Source: Betaproteobacteria bacterium HGW-Betaproteobacteria-4
GTDB lineage: Bacteria > Pseudomonadota > Gammaproteobacteria > Burkholderiales > Rhodocyclaceae
Length of the DNA: 38,959 nt
NCBI GenBank assembly: GCA_002840785.1
Contig: PHCH01000006.1
Coordinates: 1-38,959, forward strand
Reading direction: 5' to 3'
A model generated the notes under the pieces. That model was not told the DNA's origin. It did no database searches and saw nothing but the letters and a program-made list of their open reading frames with translations. The position numbers and the translations under genes were made by a program. Shown one piece after another: positions 24,199 to 32,732 of this stretch. The stretch's first letter is position 1; each line of letters starts with the position of its first letter.

Positions 24199-25491
24199 CT
24201 AGGCCTCCAGAGTCACGCTGGTCTTCGGGGTGCAACTGCAGAGCAGGCAGCTACCTGGTTCGGGATCAAAGTCTGGCGCATGGCCGTAAGCCACTTCGCC
24301 TGTTTTGATCGTGGTTTGGCAACATCCGCAACTTCCGGCCCGGCAACTGGACTCGACCTTTACCCCATTGGCCTCGGCAAAATCCAGCAAACTCCCCATG
24401 CCCAGCTGCCAAGGAATCTGTTTGTCCGACTTGGCAAAGGTGACGACGATATCGCTTTGTATTGCCGCCACAGGTAAAACGGCTGTCAGGTTTGCCGAAC
24501 GCTTGATCGATGCCGGGCCAAAGGCTTCGTAGTGGATGCGACTCTCCGGCACGCCCCAGCCTTCCAGGCCCAGGACGAGACTTTCCATCATCGGCGTGGG
24601 ACCGCAGATGTAGAAGTGGTAGGGTTTGAGGGGGAGCTCCGTCCTGAATAGCGCGACATCCACGCGCCCATGGTGGTGGTAGTTACGCCCAAGTTGATCA
24701 TCCGGCAAGGGATCACTGAAGCATAGCCGCAGATGGAAGTTCGGGTAAGTCGCGGCAAGCGCTTCGAGATGGGACCGCTTGATGGGTTCGCTGCTGTTAC
24801 GCAAGCCGTAATAGAGCCAGACTTCCCGGCCAGGTTGCTCGGCCACACACCAGTTGAGCATGGACAGCACGGGGGTAATCCCGATGCCGCCACCGATCAA
24901 GACGACTGGTGCATCACCGCGGTCGATATGGAAGTGGCCGCCAGGCGCGCGGACTTGCAGTTGGTCACCCACCTGAACGTGGTCATGAAAGTAGTTCGAC
25001 GAGCGGCCCGGGGGGTAAGCACCACCGGCAGGTGCGGGTACGCGCTTGATGGAGACGCGGTAATACCCCGCGCGGGGTGCTTCGGACAAGGAGTAGCAGC
25101 GAGTGATCTGCTCTGTCTTGCCATCGGGCGCGGGTATGTCGAGACGGAATGTCAGGAACTGGCCGGGTTTGAATGATGGAAGCGGTTGCTTGTCTTCCGG
25201 TACCAGGTAAAACGAGCAGATGGATTGGGCACCGTCTTCAATTTCCTTGCGATCGACCCGGAAACCCCTGAAACCACTCCACGCCGCGACAGATGCCGGC
25301 TCGGATGCCGAAGGCATAGGTTCTTTACCGGGAACGGCCATTCCCCCATCAGCCCCCATGCCCGTGCGCAGCGCCTGATACTCGCCCCAATGCCGCCAGA
25401 AGCTGATACCGAGCCACAAAGCGATTTGCAGCGTGATACCCAATACGATCCAGAGCAGCAGGGAGGCAGAGGTCATTTCAGGTGGCGTCAT
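24199..25491 (-). CDS. FAD/NAD(P) oxidoreductase with C-terminal 2Fe-2S ferredoxin domain
   Basis: A 430-residue protein: N-terminal membrane anchor (about 8-32), ferredoxin-reductase-type FAD domain with RCYSLSEAP, NAD(P) domain with GGGIGITPVLSML and YICGPTPMMESL, and a plant-type [2Fe-2S] domain with SSCRAGSCGCC (C-x4-C-x2-C) and the fourth Cys in CLLCSC. The order FAD-NAD-2Fe-2S is that of electron-donating reductases of oxygenases. Here the neighbours are cytochromes, so NAD(P)H would be oxidised on the cytoplasmic side and electrons handed to the adjacent membrane cytochrome b. An alternative start five codons downstream (MTSASLLLW) is possible. Confidence 0.88.
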   Translation of the reverse strand: MTPPEMTSASLLLWIVLGITLQIALWLGISFWRHWGEYQALRTGMGADGGMAVPGKEPMPSASEPASVAAWSGFRGFRVDRKEIEDGAQSICSFYLVPEDKQPLPSFKPGQFLTFRLDIPAPDGKTEQITRCYSLSEAPRAGYYRVSIKRVPAPAGGAYPPGRSSNYFHDHVQVGDQLQVRAPGGHFHIDRGDAPVVLIGGGIGITPVLSMLNWCVAEQPGREVWLYYGLRNSSEPIKRSHLEALAATYPNFHLRLCFSDPLPDDQLGRNYHHHGRVDVALFRTELPLKPYHFYICGPTPMMESLVLGLEGWGVPESRIHYEAFGPASIKRSANLTAVLPVAAIQSDIVVTFAKSDKQIPWQLGMGSLLDFAEANGVKVESSCRAGSCGCCQTTIKTGEVAYGHAPDFDPEPGSCLLCSCTPKTSVTLEA

Positions 25492-25544
25492 TATTCTGGC
25501 AGTCTTTCACGTTCAGCTTAAGGAACCCTTAATCAACGTCCGCT

Positions 25545-25829
25545 TCAATCATCTTCGTGCTCGCGCCCCTTGGAGCGACGATCACGTCGATCGTCCTTGG
25601 GCAAGGGCTTGTCACCCCACGCCGCTCGATACGCCTCGGCAGAAGTGAAACGGCATTTCTTGTTTGCTCCAACTTTGCTCAGCAACAAGGTATTCGGTTT
25701 GGCTGGAATGCCAATATGCGCCTGAATCTGTTCCCTGATTTGATCGCAGGATTCCGCTTGGTCCTCAGGGGTGGCGGCATGTACGGTCGTCATGGACAAG
25801 GCAAGCAGGATGATCGAGATGGTTTTCAT
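25545..25829 (-). CDS. Small secreted protein, unknown
   Basis: A 94-residue protein with a clear signal peptide (MKTISIILLALSMTTVHA, cleavage near 18). The mature part has two Cys (ESCDQIR and KKCRF) about 31 residues apart that could form a disulfide, and a charged tail (DRRDRRSKGREHEDD). The start is set by AAAGGAAATG ahead of the ATG. It lies between two flavoprotein reductase genes in the same operon. I do not recognise the family; a periplasmic accessory role is likely. Confidence 0.7.
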   Translation of the reverse strand: MKTISIILLALSMTTVHAATPEDQAESCDQIREQIQAHIGIPAKPNTLLLSKVGANKKCRFTSAEAYRAAWGDKPLPKDDRRDRRSKGREHEDD

Positions 25830-25863
25830 GATTTCATTTCCTTTGGTTAGATCGGCAAGGGTT

Positions 25864-27186
25864 TCACCGCATTTCAAAAGCTTCTTGGTGGAATCTGAAC
25901 CGGCCTCGCCCGATACGCCCGAGTTCATGCTTGAGCTTTTCTGCCAAGCCTTGTGGCCCGCAGAACCAGATTTCGGACCGGCGTGAGCCGGTCTGCGCAG
26001 CAGCCACATCGGCAGCGCTCAATGTTTCGCCCTGTTGGGCGCCATGAATGTGCAGACGTACGCCAGGCAACGCGACGCAGCTTGCCTCGAGGCGAGCGAC
26101 AAAGGGATCATTGGTTCGATCACGGGTGCAGTAATGGAAATCCGCAGAAACCTGGTTCGGCGTCTGCTGTAATGAATCTAGCCAGGCCAGGAAAGGCGTC
26201 ACTCCGATCCCGCCGGCAATCCAGATTTGTTGGGCGCTCGAATCCTGCCGGGCCACGTCGAAGCGACCATAAGGCCCCTCAACCTTGACGGCATGACCGA
26301 CCTCCAGTCGCTTACCCAAGGTGCGGGTGTAATCACCGAGCGCCTTGATCTGAAAACTGATGCTTCGATCACCCCGATCAGCACTGGCGATCGTGAATGG
26401 GTGAGCCCCCTCCTTTTCGTCGAAGGTAATGAATGCGAACTGACCAGGGCGATGACCTCGCCAGTTATTGTCGAGTTGGCACTTGACGGTAAGCACATCC
26501 GGGGAAGGTTGCTCGATGGCCGTCACTGTCCCGCTGGCGCGGCGTGCTCTCCCGATGCGACCCACCAGCGAGTACAGCGCGCCATAAATTCCGGCAGCGC
26601 CAAGCAACGCGATGAGAATGCCGACTGGTTGAGTCCAGTAATCTGTCGGAGCGAGCATAGCTGCATGCAGCGCCAGCATCAGATAAAGCACAGGCATTGC
26701 CTGATGCACTACCCGCCAGGTTTTATAGGGAAACCGCTTCCATAAGGTGATGACCAGCATCGCCAGCACAAGATAAAACGCCCACTCCCCCATGTCCTTC
26801 GCTAGGTCGCGCATCACTTCCAGGAAGCCGGTGAATTGCTCCTTTGGTATGCGGCCTTCGCGTCCGACCATCGCTTTCAGAATGTCTCCGACGATTTCCT
26901 CTACCAGCCAATGCACTACGGCGAAGCTCACCGCGAAAATGCCGGCCCATTTATGGGTCCGATAGACTCGATCCATACCGCCCAGCGGGGTTTCGAGCCA
27001 AGCGGGACGTGTGGACAAAAACATCGCCAGCGACATCAAAGCGATCGATAGCAGGCCACTCAGATAGAGCGCTTCCTGCCGGATTACCCATGGCAGAGTG
27101 CCGCCATTGCTTCCACCTGTGGCAAGCACATCCATTCCCCAGGCGACGGTAACGATGGCGAGAAGCAAGCCGAGCAAGATTTTCAT
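25864..27186 (-). CDS. Ferric reductase-like transmembrane flavoprotein (NOX/FRD family)
   Basis: A 440-residue protein with about six membrane helices (residues 1-215) and a cytoplasmic FAD/NAD(P) module. Heme-ligand candidates sit in HKWAGIFAVSFAVVHWL and VVHQAMPVLYLMLALHAAML. The FAD-binding HPFTIAS motif is the NOX/ferric-reductase form, followed by GGIGVTPFLAWL and WFCGPQGL of the nucleotide domain. It moves electrons from NAD(P)H via FAD and two b hemes to the periplasmic side. The start at 27186 gives a signal-anchor-like first helix. It is the second trans-membrane reductase in this operon. Confidence 0.9.
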   Translation of the reverse strand: MKILLGLLLAIVTVAWGMDVLATGGSNGGTLPWVIRQEALYLSGLLSIALMSLAMFLSTRPAWLETPLGGMDRVYRTHKWAGIFAVSFAVVHWLVEEIVGDILKAMVGREGRIPKEQFTGFLEVMRDLAKDMGEWAFYLVLAMLVITLWKRFPYKTWRVVHQAMPVLYLMLALHAAMLAPTDYWTQPVGILIALLGAAGIYGALYSLVGRIGRARRASGTVTAIEQPSPDVLTVKCQLDNNWRGHRPGQFAFITFDEKEGAHPFTIASADRGDRSISFQIKALGDYTRTLGKRLEVGHAVKVEGPYGRFDVARQDSSAQQIWIAGGIGVTPFLAWLDSLQQTPNQVSADFHYCTRDRTNDPFVARLEASCVALPGVRLHIHGAQQGETLSAADVAAAQTGSRRSEIWFCGPQGLAEKLKHELGRIGRGRFRFHQEAFEMR

Positions 27187-27204
27187 GTCAGAACTCCTGA
27201 TGGA

Positions 27205-27609
27205 TCATTTTCCAGCGGCGGGTTGAGGGTTTCCCGGTTGGGGCAAGTCATCACGGCAGCGTCGTTCGTTGCAGTCAGCCGAATTGCGCTGATTGTTTTT
27301 TGCATAGCCACCGTCGTATTTGTCACGCTTGATGTCACGCTGCCGCTGATCGATGACCTCGCCCGTTTGGGCATGCACATACAGCTTGATCCGCCGGCCC
27401 GCCTGGTCGGTGGCCTTGACCTCATAGCTGCCGCTTTCACGTTCGATCTTCTCGATATTTCGATAGCCGGCGGATTCCAATCTGGCGTGCACTTCGGGAA
27501 TCGATAGCCATCTCGCTTTGTCGGTATTGGCAGAGCGAACATCCTGGGCATGACTCGAAATGGAGAAGAAAACAGTGGCAAACAATGCCGTGATGGTTAA
27601 TGGTCGCAT
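27205..27609 (-). CDS. PepSY-domain periplasmic protein
   Basis: A 134-residue protein with a signal peptide (MRPLTITALFATVFFSISSHA) and one PepSY domain (about 35-90: WLSIPEVHARLESAGYRNIE, YEVKATDQAGRRIKLYVHA, TGEVID). The start at 27609 is preceded by AGGAGGATTTCACC. PepSY proteins are found as inhibitors or as sensor partners of redox and metal systems. A second PepSY protein is encoded in the divergent regulator operon at 28698, so a pair may act in sensing and feedback. The tail has a Cys pair region (DCNERRCRD) of unknown use. Confidence 0.85.
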   Translation of the reverse strand: MRPLTITALFATVFFSISSHAQDVRSANTDKARWLSIPEVHARLESAGYRNIEKIERESGSYEVKATDQAGRRIKLYVHAQTGEVIDQRQRDIKRDKYDGGYAKNNQRNSADCNERRCRDDLPQPGNPQPAAGK

Positions 27610-27646
27610 GGTGAAATCCTCCTGCTCAGGAAAGTGTCTGAAATGG

Positions 27647-28138
27647 TCATTCTTCGTAATAGCCTTGCTCTGCTGCGGTATGGCAGGCGACACAGTTCGC
27701 TTTGGTGCGCACCTCCTTGTGACACCACTCCCAATCAGGCACTTTGCGATGTTCGCTCACCCATTTGGGCAGTTCAGTGATGCGCTGTGGGGCGGCACCT
27801 GGCGTAACGCCTTTGAGCAATTTGCTGCTGTAGCGCTGGCCACCTGCATCACCGGCATTGGCAACGAGATAGCTCGTAATCTTCTCGGCGGTGGCCGGAT
27901 CGAGGCTGGCGTTGTCGCCGAAATGCTTGTCCAGTTCGCCCATCATGCGTTGCCAGGATCGCGCCGGGAGCATCGAGGGGGCAAAGGCCAGGTGGCAACT
28001 ACCGCATTCCTCCTTGACGATCGGATCGGCCACCGGGGCAAAGAAATGGCGGTCACCGGCCTGGGCACGGGCTAATACAAGGGCAGAAAAAGCCAAGGTC
28101 ACGAGGCCGATGGCAAGCGGACGATAGGGAATGCGCAC
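27647..28138 (-). CDS. Diheme cytochrome c (DHC type)
   Basis: A 163-residue secreted protein: signal peptide (about 1-27), two CxxCH sites (CGSCH near 45 and CVACH near 149), and the conserved W-W-C-H-like stretch DWEWCHKEV before the second. Layout matches the DHC family (diheme cytochrome c that donates electrons to the sphaeroides heme protein SHP). The neighbouring DUF1924 gene encodes such an SHP-like protein, and in Rhodobacter the pair is also encoded with a membrane cytochrome b. Partner assignment is from established family context. Confidence 0.85.
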   Translation of the reverse strand: MRIPYRPLAIGLVTLAFSALVLARAQAGDRHFFAPVADPIVKEECGSCHLAFAPSMLPARSWQRMMGELDKHFGDNASLDPATAEKITSYLVANAGDAGGQRYSSKLLKGVTPGAAPQRITELPKWVSEHRKVPDWEWCHKEVRTKANCVACHTAAEQGYYEE

Positions 28139-28159
28139 GGGAGTCTCCTTTGAATGGGA

Positions 28160-28561
28160 TTACTGACCGATCACGAAGGTGAGCCAGTCACCTTTCTCTT
28201 GCGGGGTACATTCGCGCCCCAATACTTCGGTGCAATTGCGCTTGAACCACTTTTCGACCTTGGCCGGATCGGTATAACGCGTTGGCGTCACGGACACGGC
28301 GACCGGTTCGATGGTCTTGCCGGTCAGGGCCCGTCCGGCACTCCGGGTGTCCTTGCCGTGACAGGTGGTGCAGGAAGGTGTGTCAGGCTTTCCGCCGGAA
28401 GAACTCTGCGTATGCAAGGCCTGGCCGCGTGCCGCTGAAAAGCTTGTTACCTTGGCGGCTGCCGCATACTGGGCCAGCAGGTCTTCGCGAGGACTGGCAA
28501 TGGTGGAGGTACTGAGTATCATGGCAACAATTCCTGAGGTGACGACCAACATATTCTTCAT
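28160..28561 (-). CDS. DUF1924 (sphaeroides heme protein-like) cytochrome c
   Basis: A 133-residue secreted monoheme cytochrome: signal peptide (to about residue 22), FSAARGQALHT, one CTTCH site near 64-68, and a C-terminal EKWFKRNCTEVLGRECTPQE typical of DUF1924/SHP proteins, which can bind small ligands such as O2, NO or nitrosyl compounds at an unusual high-spin heme. It is the first gene of the minus-strand redox operon, 22 bp before the DHC gene, and starts next to the divergent operator region. Confidence 0.85.
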   Translation of the reverse strand: MKNMLVVTSGIVAMILSTSTIASPREDLLAQYAAAAKVTSFSAARGQALHTQSSSGGKPDTPSCTTCHGKDTRSAGRALTGKTIEPVAVSVTPTRYTDPAKVEKWFKRNCTEVLGRECTPQEKGDWLTFVIGQ

Positions 28562-28613
28562 GCGTTTCTCCTGGCGGTTATCGGACTGTGGATCGCACTT
28601 TGCGCCACCCCGT

Positions 28614-28652
28614 CTGAATGAATGCTGAATCGCTTGTTCATCCTACGTTCAG
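28614..28652. promoter_or_regulatory. Candidate operator: four 11-bp-phased half-sites in the divergent promoter
   Basis: CTGAAT at 28614-28619 and 28625-28630 are direct repeats 11 bp apart; TTCAT at 28637-28641 and TTCAG at 28648-28652 are direct repeats 11 bp apart in the opposite sense. Direct repeats one helical turn apart are the standard sites of OmpR/PmrA/QseB-type regulators, and one such regulator is encoded 414 bp away. The block lies between the redox operon start (28561) and the PepSY gene start (28698), so it can serve both directions. Confidence 0.6.
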
Positions 28653-28697
28653 GTTCAAAGGGCTAAAAGATCCGGCTGGAAGACTGCGGAGTTGAAG

Positions 28698-29066
28698 ATG
28701 TTGTCGAGAATCACCACCCAATGGCGTCGTACCCTGGCTAGTCTTGTTATGCTGATGACGCTGGCGTTGCCGGGGTCGGGAGTCAGCTTCGCAGCGGACA
28801 AGCCCGACCATGACCGTGCCCGTCAAGCCGTTGAGGCTGGAGATGTTCTGCCTTTACGCACGATTCTTGATCGACTCGAACACGAGTATCCCGGCCAGGT
28901 CATGGAGGTTGAACTTGACCGCGAAAAAGGTGAGTGGGTTTATGAAATCAAGTTATTGCGCAAGGGAGGCATCTTGATGAAGTTGAAGGTCCTGGCTCGA
29001 GACGGCACCATCCTCGGCATCAAGGAAAAGCATGACAAGCCGCATCGCCAAGGGGAATCTCGCTGA
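28698..29066 (+). CDS. PepSY-domain periplasmic protein of a two-component operon
   Basis: A 122-residue protein: N-terminal signal sequence (about 5-33, LASLVMLMTLALPGSGVSFA) and a single PepSY domain (RARQAVEAGDVLPLRTIL, VMEVELDREKGEWVYEIK, ARDGTILGIKEK). The ATG at 28698 has GGAG six bases upstream; a TTG two codons earlier is less likely. The stop overlaps the regulator start by one base (TGATG). PepSY protein, regulator, kinase is a known operon order, and the PepSY protein probably modulates the kinase in the periplasm. Confidence 0.88.
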   Translation: MLSRITTQWRRTLASLVMLMTLALPGSGVSFAADKPDHDRARQAVEAGDVLPLRTILDRLEHEYPGQVMEVELDREKGEWVYEIKLLRKGGILMKLKVLARDGTILGIKEKHDKPHRQGESR

Positions 29067-29728
29067 TGCGCATTCTGGTTGTCGAAGACGAACCGACTCT
29101 GGCAGCACAACTTGCTGAAGGCATCAAGTCGGTCGGCTATGTCGTGGATGTCGCACACAACGGGGTTGATGGTCACTTTATGGGGGAGACTCAACCTTAC
29201 GACGCTATCGTTCTCGACATCGGTCTGCCGCAGATGGATGGCATCACGGTTCTGAAGAAATGGCGTGCGTCAGGGCGCACCTTGCCGGTACTGATCCTGA
29301 CGGCACGCGACACCTGGCGAGAGAAAGTGGCTGGCATCGATGCCGGTGCGGATGACTATCTGACCAAGCCCTTTCATATGGAAGAACTGCTGGCCAGACT
29401 TCGTGCCTTGATCCGCCGTGCCGGCGGCCATGCCAGTACCGAGTTTGTTTGCGGTCCGCTAACGCTGGATACCCGCAGCAGCCGTGCCAGCGTGGATGGA
29501 ACTGCCCTGACGCTGACGAGCCATGAATACCGGGTTCTCGCTTACCTGATGCACCATCCAGGTGAAATCGTCTCCCGTGCGGAGTTGACCGAACATATTT
29601 ACGCGCAGGATTTCGATCGTGATTCGAATACGGTCGAGGTATTCATCGCGCGCTTGCGCAAGAAGTTACCGCCGGGCCTGATCGAAACCGTGCGGGGGCT
29701 GGGCTACCGACTCAACAAAGCGCAATGA
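29066..29728 (+). CDS. OmpR-family response regulator
   Basis: A 220-residue regulator: receiver domain (1-115) with acidic pocket VVEDEP, phospho-acceptor Asp51 (VLDIGLP), Thr in LILTARD and Lys in YLTKPF; winged-helix DNA-binding domain (125-218) with EYRVLAYLMHHPGEIVSRAE, VEVFIARLRKKL and the terminal GLGYRL. It resembles QseB/PmrA/TctD-type regulators. It overlaps the PepSY gene by one base and the kinase gene by 4 bp. The phased half-sites at 28614-28652 are its probable target, giving control of the cytochrome operon and itself. Confidence 0.93.
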   Translation: MRILVVEDEPTLAAQLAEGIKSVGYVVDVAHNGVDGHFMGETQPYDAIVLDIGLPQMDGITVLKKWRASGRTLPVLILTARDTWREKVAGIDAGADDYLTKPFHMEELLARLRALIRRAGGHASTEFVCGPLTLDTRSSRASVDGTALTLTSHEYRVLAYLMHHPGEIVSRAELTEHIYAQDFDRDSNTVEVFIARLRKKLPPGLIETVRGLGYRLNKAQ

Positions 29729-31101
29729 AAATTGCATTCCTGCGTAACTCCCTACGCATACGCCTTTTGGCGGGGACACTTGTCTGGATCGTCATTTCGA
29801 TTCTGGTTGCGGGCTGGGGGCTTGGCCAACTCTTTCATCAGCATGTCGAAGCCCAGTTCGATGTGGAGCTAAAGAATCATCTGGATCAGCTAACAGCCCA
29901 ACTAATTCTCGATGAGCAGAACCAGGCCCAAGTTCGATTGCTTCCGAGCGACCCGCGCCTCAACAAACCCCTGTCCGGTCTGTATTGGCAGATCGATCGC
30001 ATCACCGCTGCGGTTGAGCGACCCGTTAAGGCTGTGTTGCGTTCCCGCTCACTATGGGATGAGACGCTGGTTGTGCCGGCCGATGCTCCGGCGGACGGGG
30101 AAATTTATCAGCATCGGATTGAAGGCCCCCATGGCGTTGCTCTAAGAGTGGTGGAACGTACTGTCACCATTGACACACATTCCCTGATGTTGATGGTTGC
30201 GGCCAATGAAAGTCTGATGACAGCACCTATCGCAGACTTCAAAGGCCATCTTTGGTTGGCATTGGGCATACTGGGAATGGGATTGACGTTCGCTGCCTCA
30301 ATGCAAGTATTTGTCGGGCTTGCCCCTCTGCGCAGCATGCAGGATGCCCTTGGGCGTGTCAGGCACGGAGATGCCCGAAATATGGAAGGCACCTTCCCAA
30401 GCGAGATTATGCCGCTGGTGAATGAGTTCAACACGGTGCTGGCGCAAAACGCCGAGGTGGTCGAGCGTGCTCGAACGCAAGCCGGCAACCTTGCCCATGC
30501 GCTTAAAACACCGCTGAGTGTCCTCAGCAATGCCGCCAATGCTCCCGAGAAGCGAGATGACGACTTGGCACGTCTGGTCACATCGCAAGTCGATACCGTG
30601 CGTAAGCAGGTCGATTACCACCTGAGCAGGGCTCAAGCTGCCGCATCGGTACAAGTTCCGGGCATGCGCACCTCCGTTGAACCTGTGATCCAGGGACTGG
30701 TGCGGGTGATGCAACGTGTGCATGCAGAACGCCATCTCGTATTTGTTGTAATTCCTGATGAAGCCAGTCTGTCATTCCGTGGTGAAGAACAGGATTTGCA
30801 GGAAATGCTGGGAAATCTGATCGATAACGCATCGAAGTGGGCCAGATCTCGGATCGAGATTCAAGTCTCGGACGAGTCTGGCAAACTCCGGGTGAGCATC
30901 GATGATGACGGCAAGGGCATCGCCGAGACCGAACGCGATCATGTACTCAAACGAGGGGTTCGCGCAGACGAGCAGGTTCCCGGTACGGGGCTGGGGCTTG
31001 CAATAACCGCCGACCTGGCGCAAATGTACGGTGGTGATTTGGTGTTAGCCAAATCCTCATTGGGCGGGCTTCAAGCATCGTTGATATTGCCGGCAGTTTG
31101 A
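29725..31101 (+). CDS. Sensor histidine kinase
   Basis: A 458-residue inner-membrane kinase: first helix about 12-33, periplasmic domain about 36-173, second helix about 174-198, HAMP-like linker (PLRSMQDALGRVRHGDARNM), dimerisation domain with His258 (GNLAHALKTPLSVLSNAAN), and ATP-binding domain with N box NLIDNASKWA, G1 DDDGKGI and G2 GTGLGLAI. The AHALKTPL H-box is the PhoQ/PmrB-like form. The periplasmic domain has no Cys or heme motif, so the signal is not evident; the PepSY protein may deliver it. No terminator is obvious after the gene. Confidence 0.92.
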   Translation: MKIAFLRNSLRIRLLAGTLVWIVISILVAGWGLGQLFHQHVEAQFDVELKNHLDQLTAQLILDEQNQAQVRLLPSDPRLNKPLSGLYWQIDRITAAVERPVKAVLRSRSLWDETLVVPADAPADGEIYQHRIEGPHGVALRVVERTVTIDTHSLMLMVAANESLMTAPIADFKGHLWLALGILGMGLTFAASMQVFVGLAPLRSMQDALGRVRHGDARNMEGTFPSEIMPLVNEFNTVLAQNAEVVERARTQAGNLAHALKTPLSVLSNAANAPEKRDDDLARLVTSQVDTVRKQVDYHLSRAQAAASVQVPGMRTSVEPVIQGLVRVMQRVHAERHLVFVVIPDEASLSFRGEEQDLQEMLGNLIDNASKWARSRIEIQVSDESGKLRVSIDDDGKGIAETERDHVLKRGVRADEQVPGTGLGLAITADLAQMYGGDLVLAKSSLGGLQASLILPAV

Positions 31102-31610
31102 TTCCTTCACTATGGCACTTGCCGGACCGAGGATGCGGTTAGTTGCCTGTAAAGCATGTCAACCGCAAAGGGAGACACAGTTCGAAGTTCGCGTTAGTCA
31201 GCGGAGAACCAACGGTCAACGTGACCTTAGGCTGACCGGCAGGTGACCGATTCTTTGCCGACCGAGTAGAAGCGCAGGTTCAAGGTCGGCGCAGGCCGAG
31301 CAGCACTCGGTCGCCAAGTCATTCGAACGGCTGCACCAATCTAAAACCTGCCGTTGGAGTTCTGGAGTATCGAAGGTCCGGATTGGGCACCTTGCACTCA
31401 GTGACGACCGGCCGCTTTCGGGAATCGGAATTTCACTGACCGCTTTCCGGCGGTGAATCCAAAGAGAGGACAGTCGCTTCGGTGCCCTTAGCGGACCGAG
31501 GTGGATTGCGAAAGCGGACCTTCAGGAACGTTATAGGTAAGGGGCGGCCGGTATGCCGGACGTCCCAGCGGCCGAAGGCCGCGCCTTGACTGAAGGGTTA
31601 GAAGGCGGTT
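31102..31610. repeat. Intergenic tract of degenerate CGGCCGCTTT/GACCG-type repeats
   Basis: About 510 bp without a gene. It contains repeated units such as GACCGGCCGCTTTCGGGAAT (near 31407), CTGACCGCTTTCCGGCGG, GACAGTCGCTTCGGTGCCC and AGCGGACCGAGG, plus a perfect short hairpin GCGGCC-GAA-GGCCGC at 31571-31585. The same vocabulary recurs at 32300-32450 and 38560-38890. No tRNA or open frame with support was seen. Confidence 0.5.
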
Positions 31611-32066
31611 TCATTTCTTAACGACATCCCACTCCCGCTTAAGGATCACTTGCGTATGTTGCCGAATGGCTTTTAGAGCGATTGTCGTGTCAGTGCCATT
31701 TACATAGGCGGTGTAGGCACTCTCAGCAAGCCTGACCAACTCTTGATGATCAGTCTCCTTCGGGTTGATGAGCAAGGCAATCTTCTCCTTGAGTTGATAC
31801 GCCAACTGAAACCGATTTCTATCTTCGATTTCCTGTGCACGCTGGACATCTGATGGATCATTGGTTGACGCCAAGACGTGCCAACGTGCGATGCAGGTAT
31901 GTGCGGTGAACTCAGCGACGGTATCTCGAAGGTCATTTATCCAAGCCTGACGCATAGGACCAAGCATCTGGTTCTTTGACGCACGGAAAGTGATGATTGG
32001 CCCCACGATGACTGCAATGAGTGCCGTTGCTGCGGCGATGATTGATGCGAGAACCTCGGGTTCCAT
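31611..32066 (-). CDS. Membrane-anchored protein of unknown function
   Basis: A 151-residue protein with one N-terminal membrane helix (ASIIAAATALIAVIVGPIITF, about 7-27) and a soluble, helical, mainly hydrophilic remainder (AWINDLRDTVAEFTAHTCIA; FQLAYQLKEKIALLINPKET). The short periplasmic N-terminus puts the rest in the cytoplasm. The start at 32066 follows AGAAGGGTACGC; the longer frame to 32468 runs through repeat sequence and is rejected. I know similar small single-anchor proteins only as hypothetical. It is isolated between two repeat tracts. Confidence 0.6.
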   Translation of the reverse strand: MEPEVLASIIAAATALIAVIVGPIITFRASKNQMLGPMRQAWINDLRDTVAEFTAHTCIARWHVLASTNDPSDVQRAQEIEDRNRFQLAYQLKEKIALLINPKETDHQELVRLAESAYTAYVNGTDTTIALKAIRQHTQVILKREWDVVKK

Positions 32067-32732
32067 GCGTACCCTTCTAATAGTAGACGACAAAACTGTC
32101 CAATATTCTGGCGCGTGTCCAATAAGCTGGAATACAGGACAAGCCGCAGTCCTTGCCAGATGGGCGTTCTCAGACGAAAGGCGTTTATGCGGCATGGGAG
32201 CAAGGGGGTTGAAACCGGACAGCTTGCCATTGTACTGACGCCATTCATGCAATTGCCAACTTGTTGAGCGTCTGCTTTGCAGTAAATTTCTGAACGGCAG
32301 CAGTTGGCCGATTGGGTGAGGTCGCCAACGGCCGCTTTGGAGCACTCCAGTTCGCAATATCTGGATTTGGCTGACTGACCGGTTTGGAGAAACGCGACTG
32401 GCCGGAATGGGCATATTCCTGCCAGTCGCCAGGTTATGACGTTGCCTTAACTGCTTTTTCCGTTCCACTGCGCCTCAGACCCCAATTTCAATAGTTGCAG
32501 CTTTCTCAGAGCTGCTTGTACGACCGGTATTCGGTGAGCAAACATACGACTGCTTGACACGAGATCCGCCGAAAATCCCGCGCTTGCAACAAATTTGCAA
32601 CTCGCCATGTGTAGCAAACGCCACATCGCGGATTGTTTAAGTGAAATCAAATGATTGCGCCCATAACCGAGTAATCTTGTCAGGTATATTCAGGTCAATA
32701 ATAAGTACTGAGCAGATATTAAGGCCGAGGTT
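32067..32732. other. Intergenic stretch with one long-range inverted-repeat copy
   Basis: About 665 bp without a supported gene. Positions 32301-32435 belong to the repeat family described at 31102-31610; 32317-32400 aligns with the reverse complement of 38764-38850. Upstream of DUF3079, TTAAG-TGAA-ATCAA (32637-32650) is a poor match to an FNR box, too weak to call. Confidence 0.5.
32317..32400 (+). repeat. Left copy of long-range inverted repeat
   Basis: Begins TGAGGTCGCCAACGGCCGC and includes TTTGGCTGACTGACCGG. The reverse complement of 38764-38850 begins TGAGGTCGCCATCGGCCGC and includes TTTGGCTGACTGGCCGC; by eye about three quarters of positions agree over roughly 85 bases. The two copies enclose the DUF3079-to-nirS segment. 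Confidence 0.65.

Noticed and set aside
31520..31610. Possible integron attC site (GTTAGAAGG with an adjacent hairpin)
   Set aside because: The core GTTRRRY is not met, no matching inverse core was found, and the adjacent gene is in the wrong orientation for a cassette.
32637..32650. FNR-like box TTAAG-TGAA-ATCAA upstream of DUF3079
   Set aside because: The left half-site deviates at two positions, unlike the four perfect boxes elsewhere in the window.
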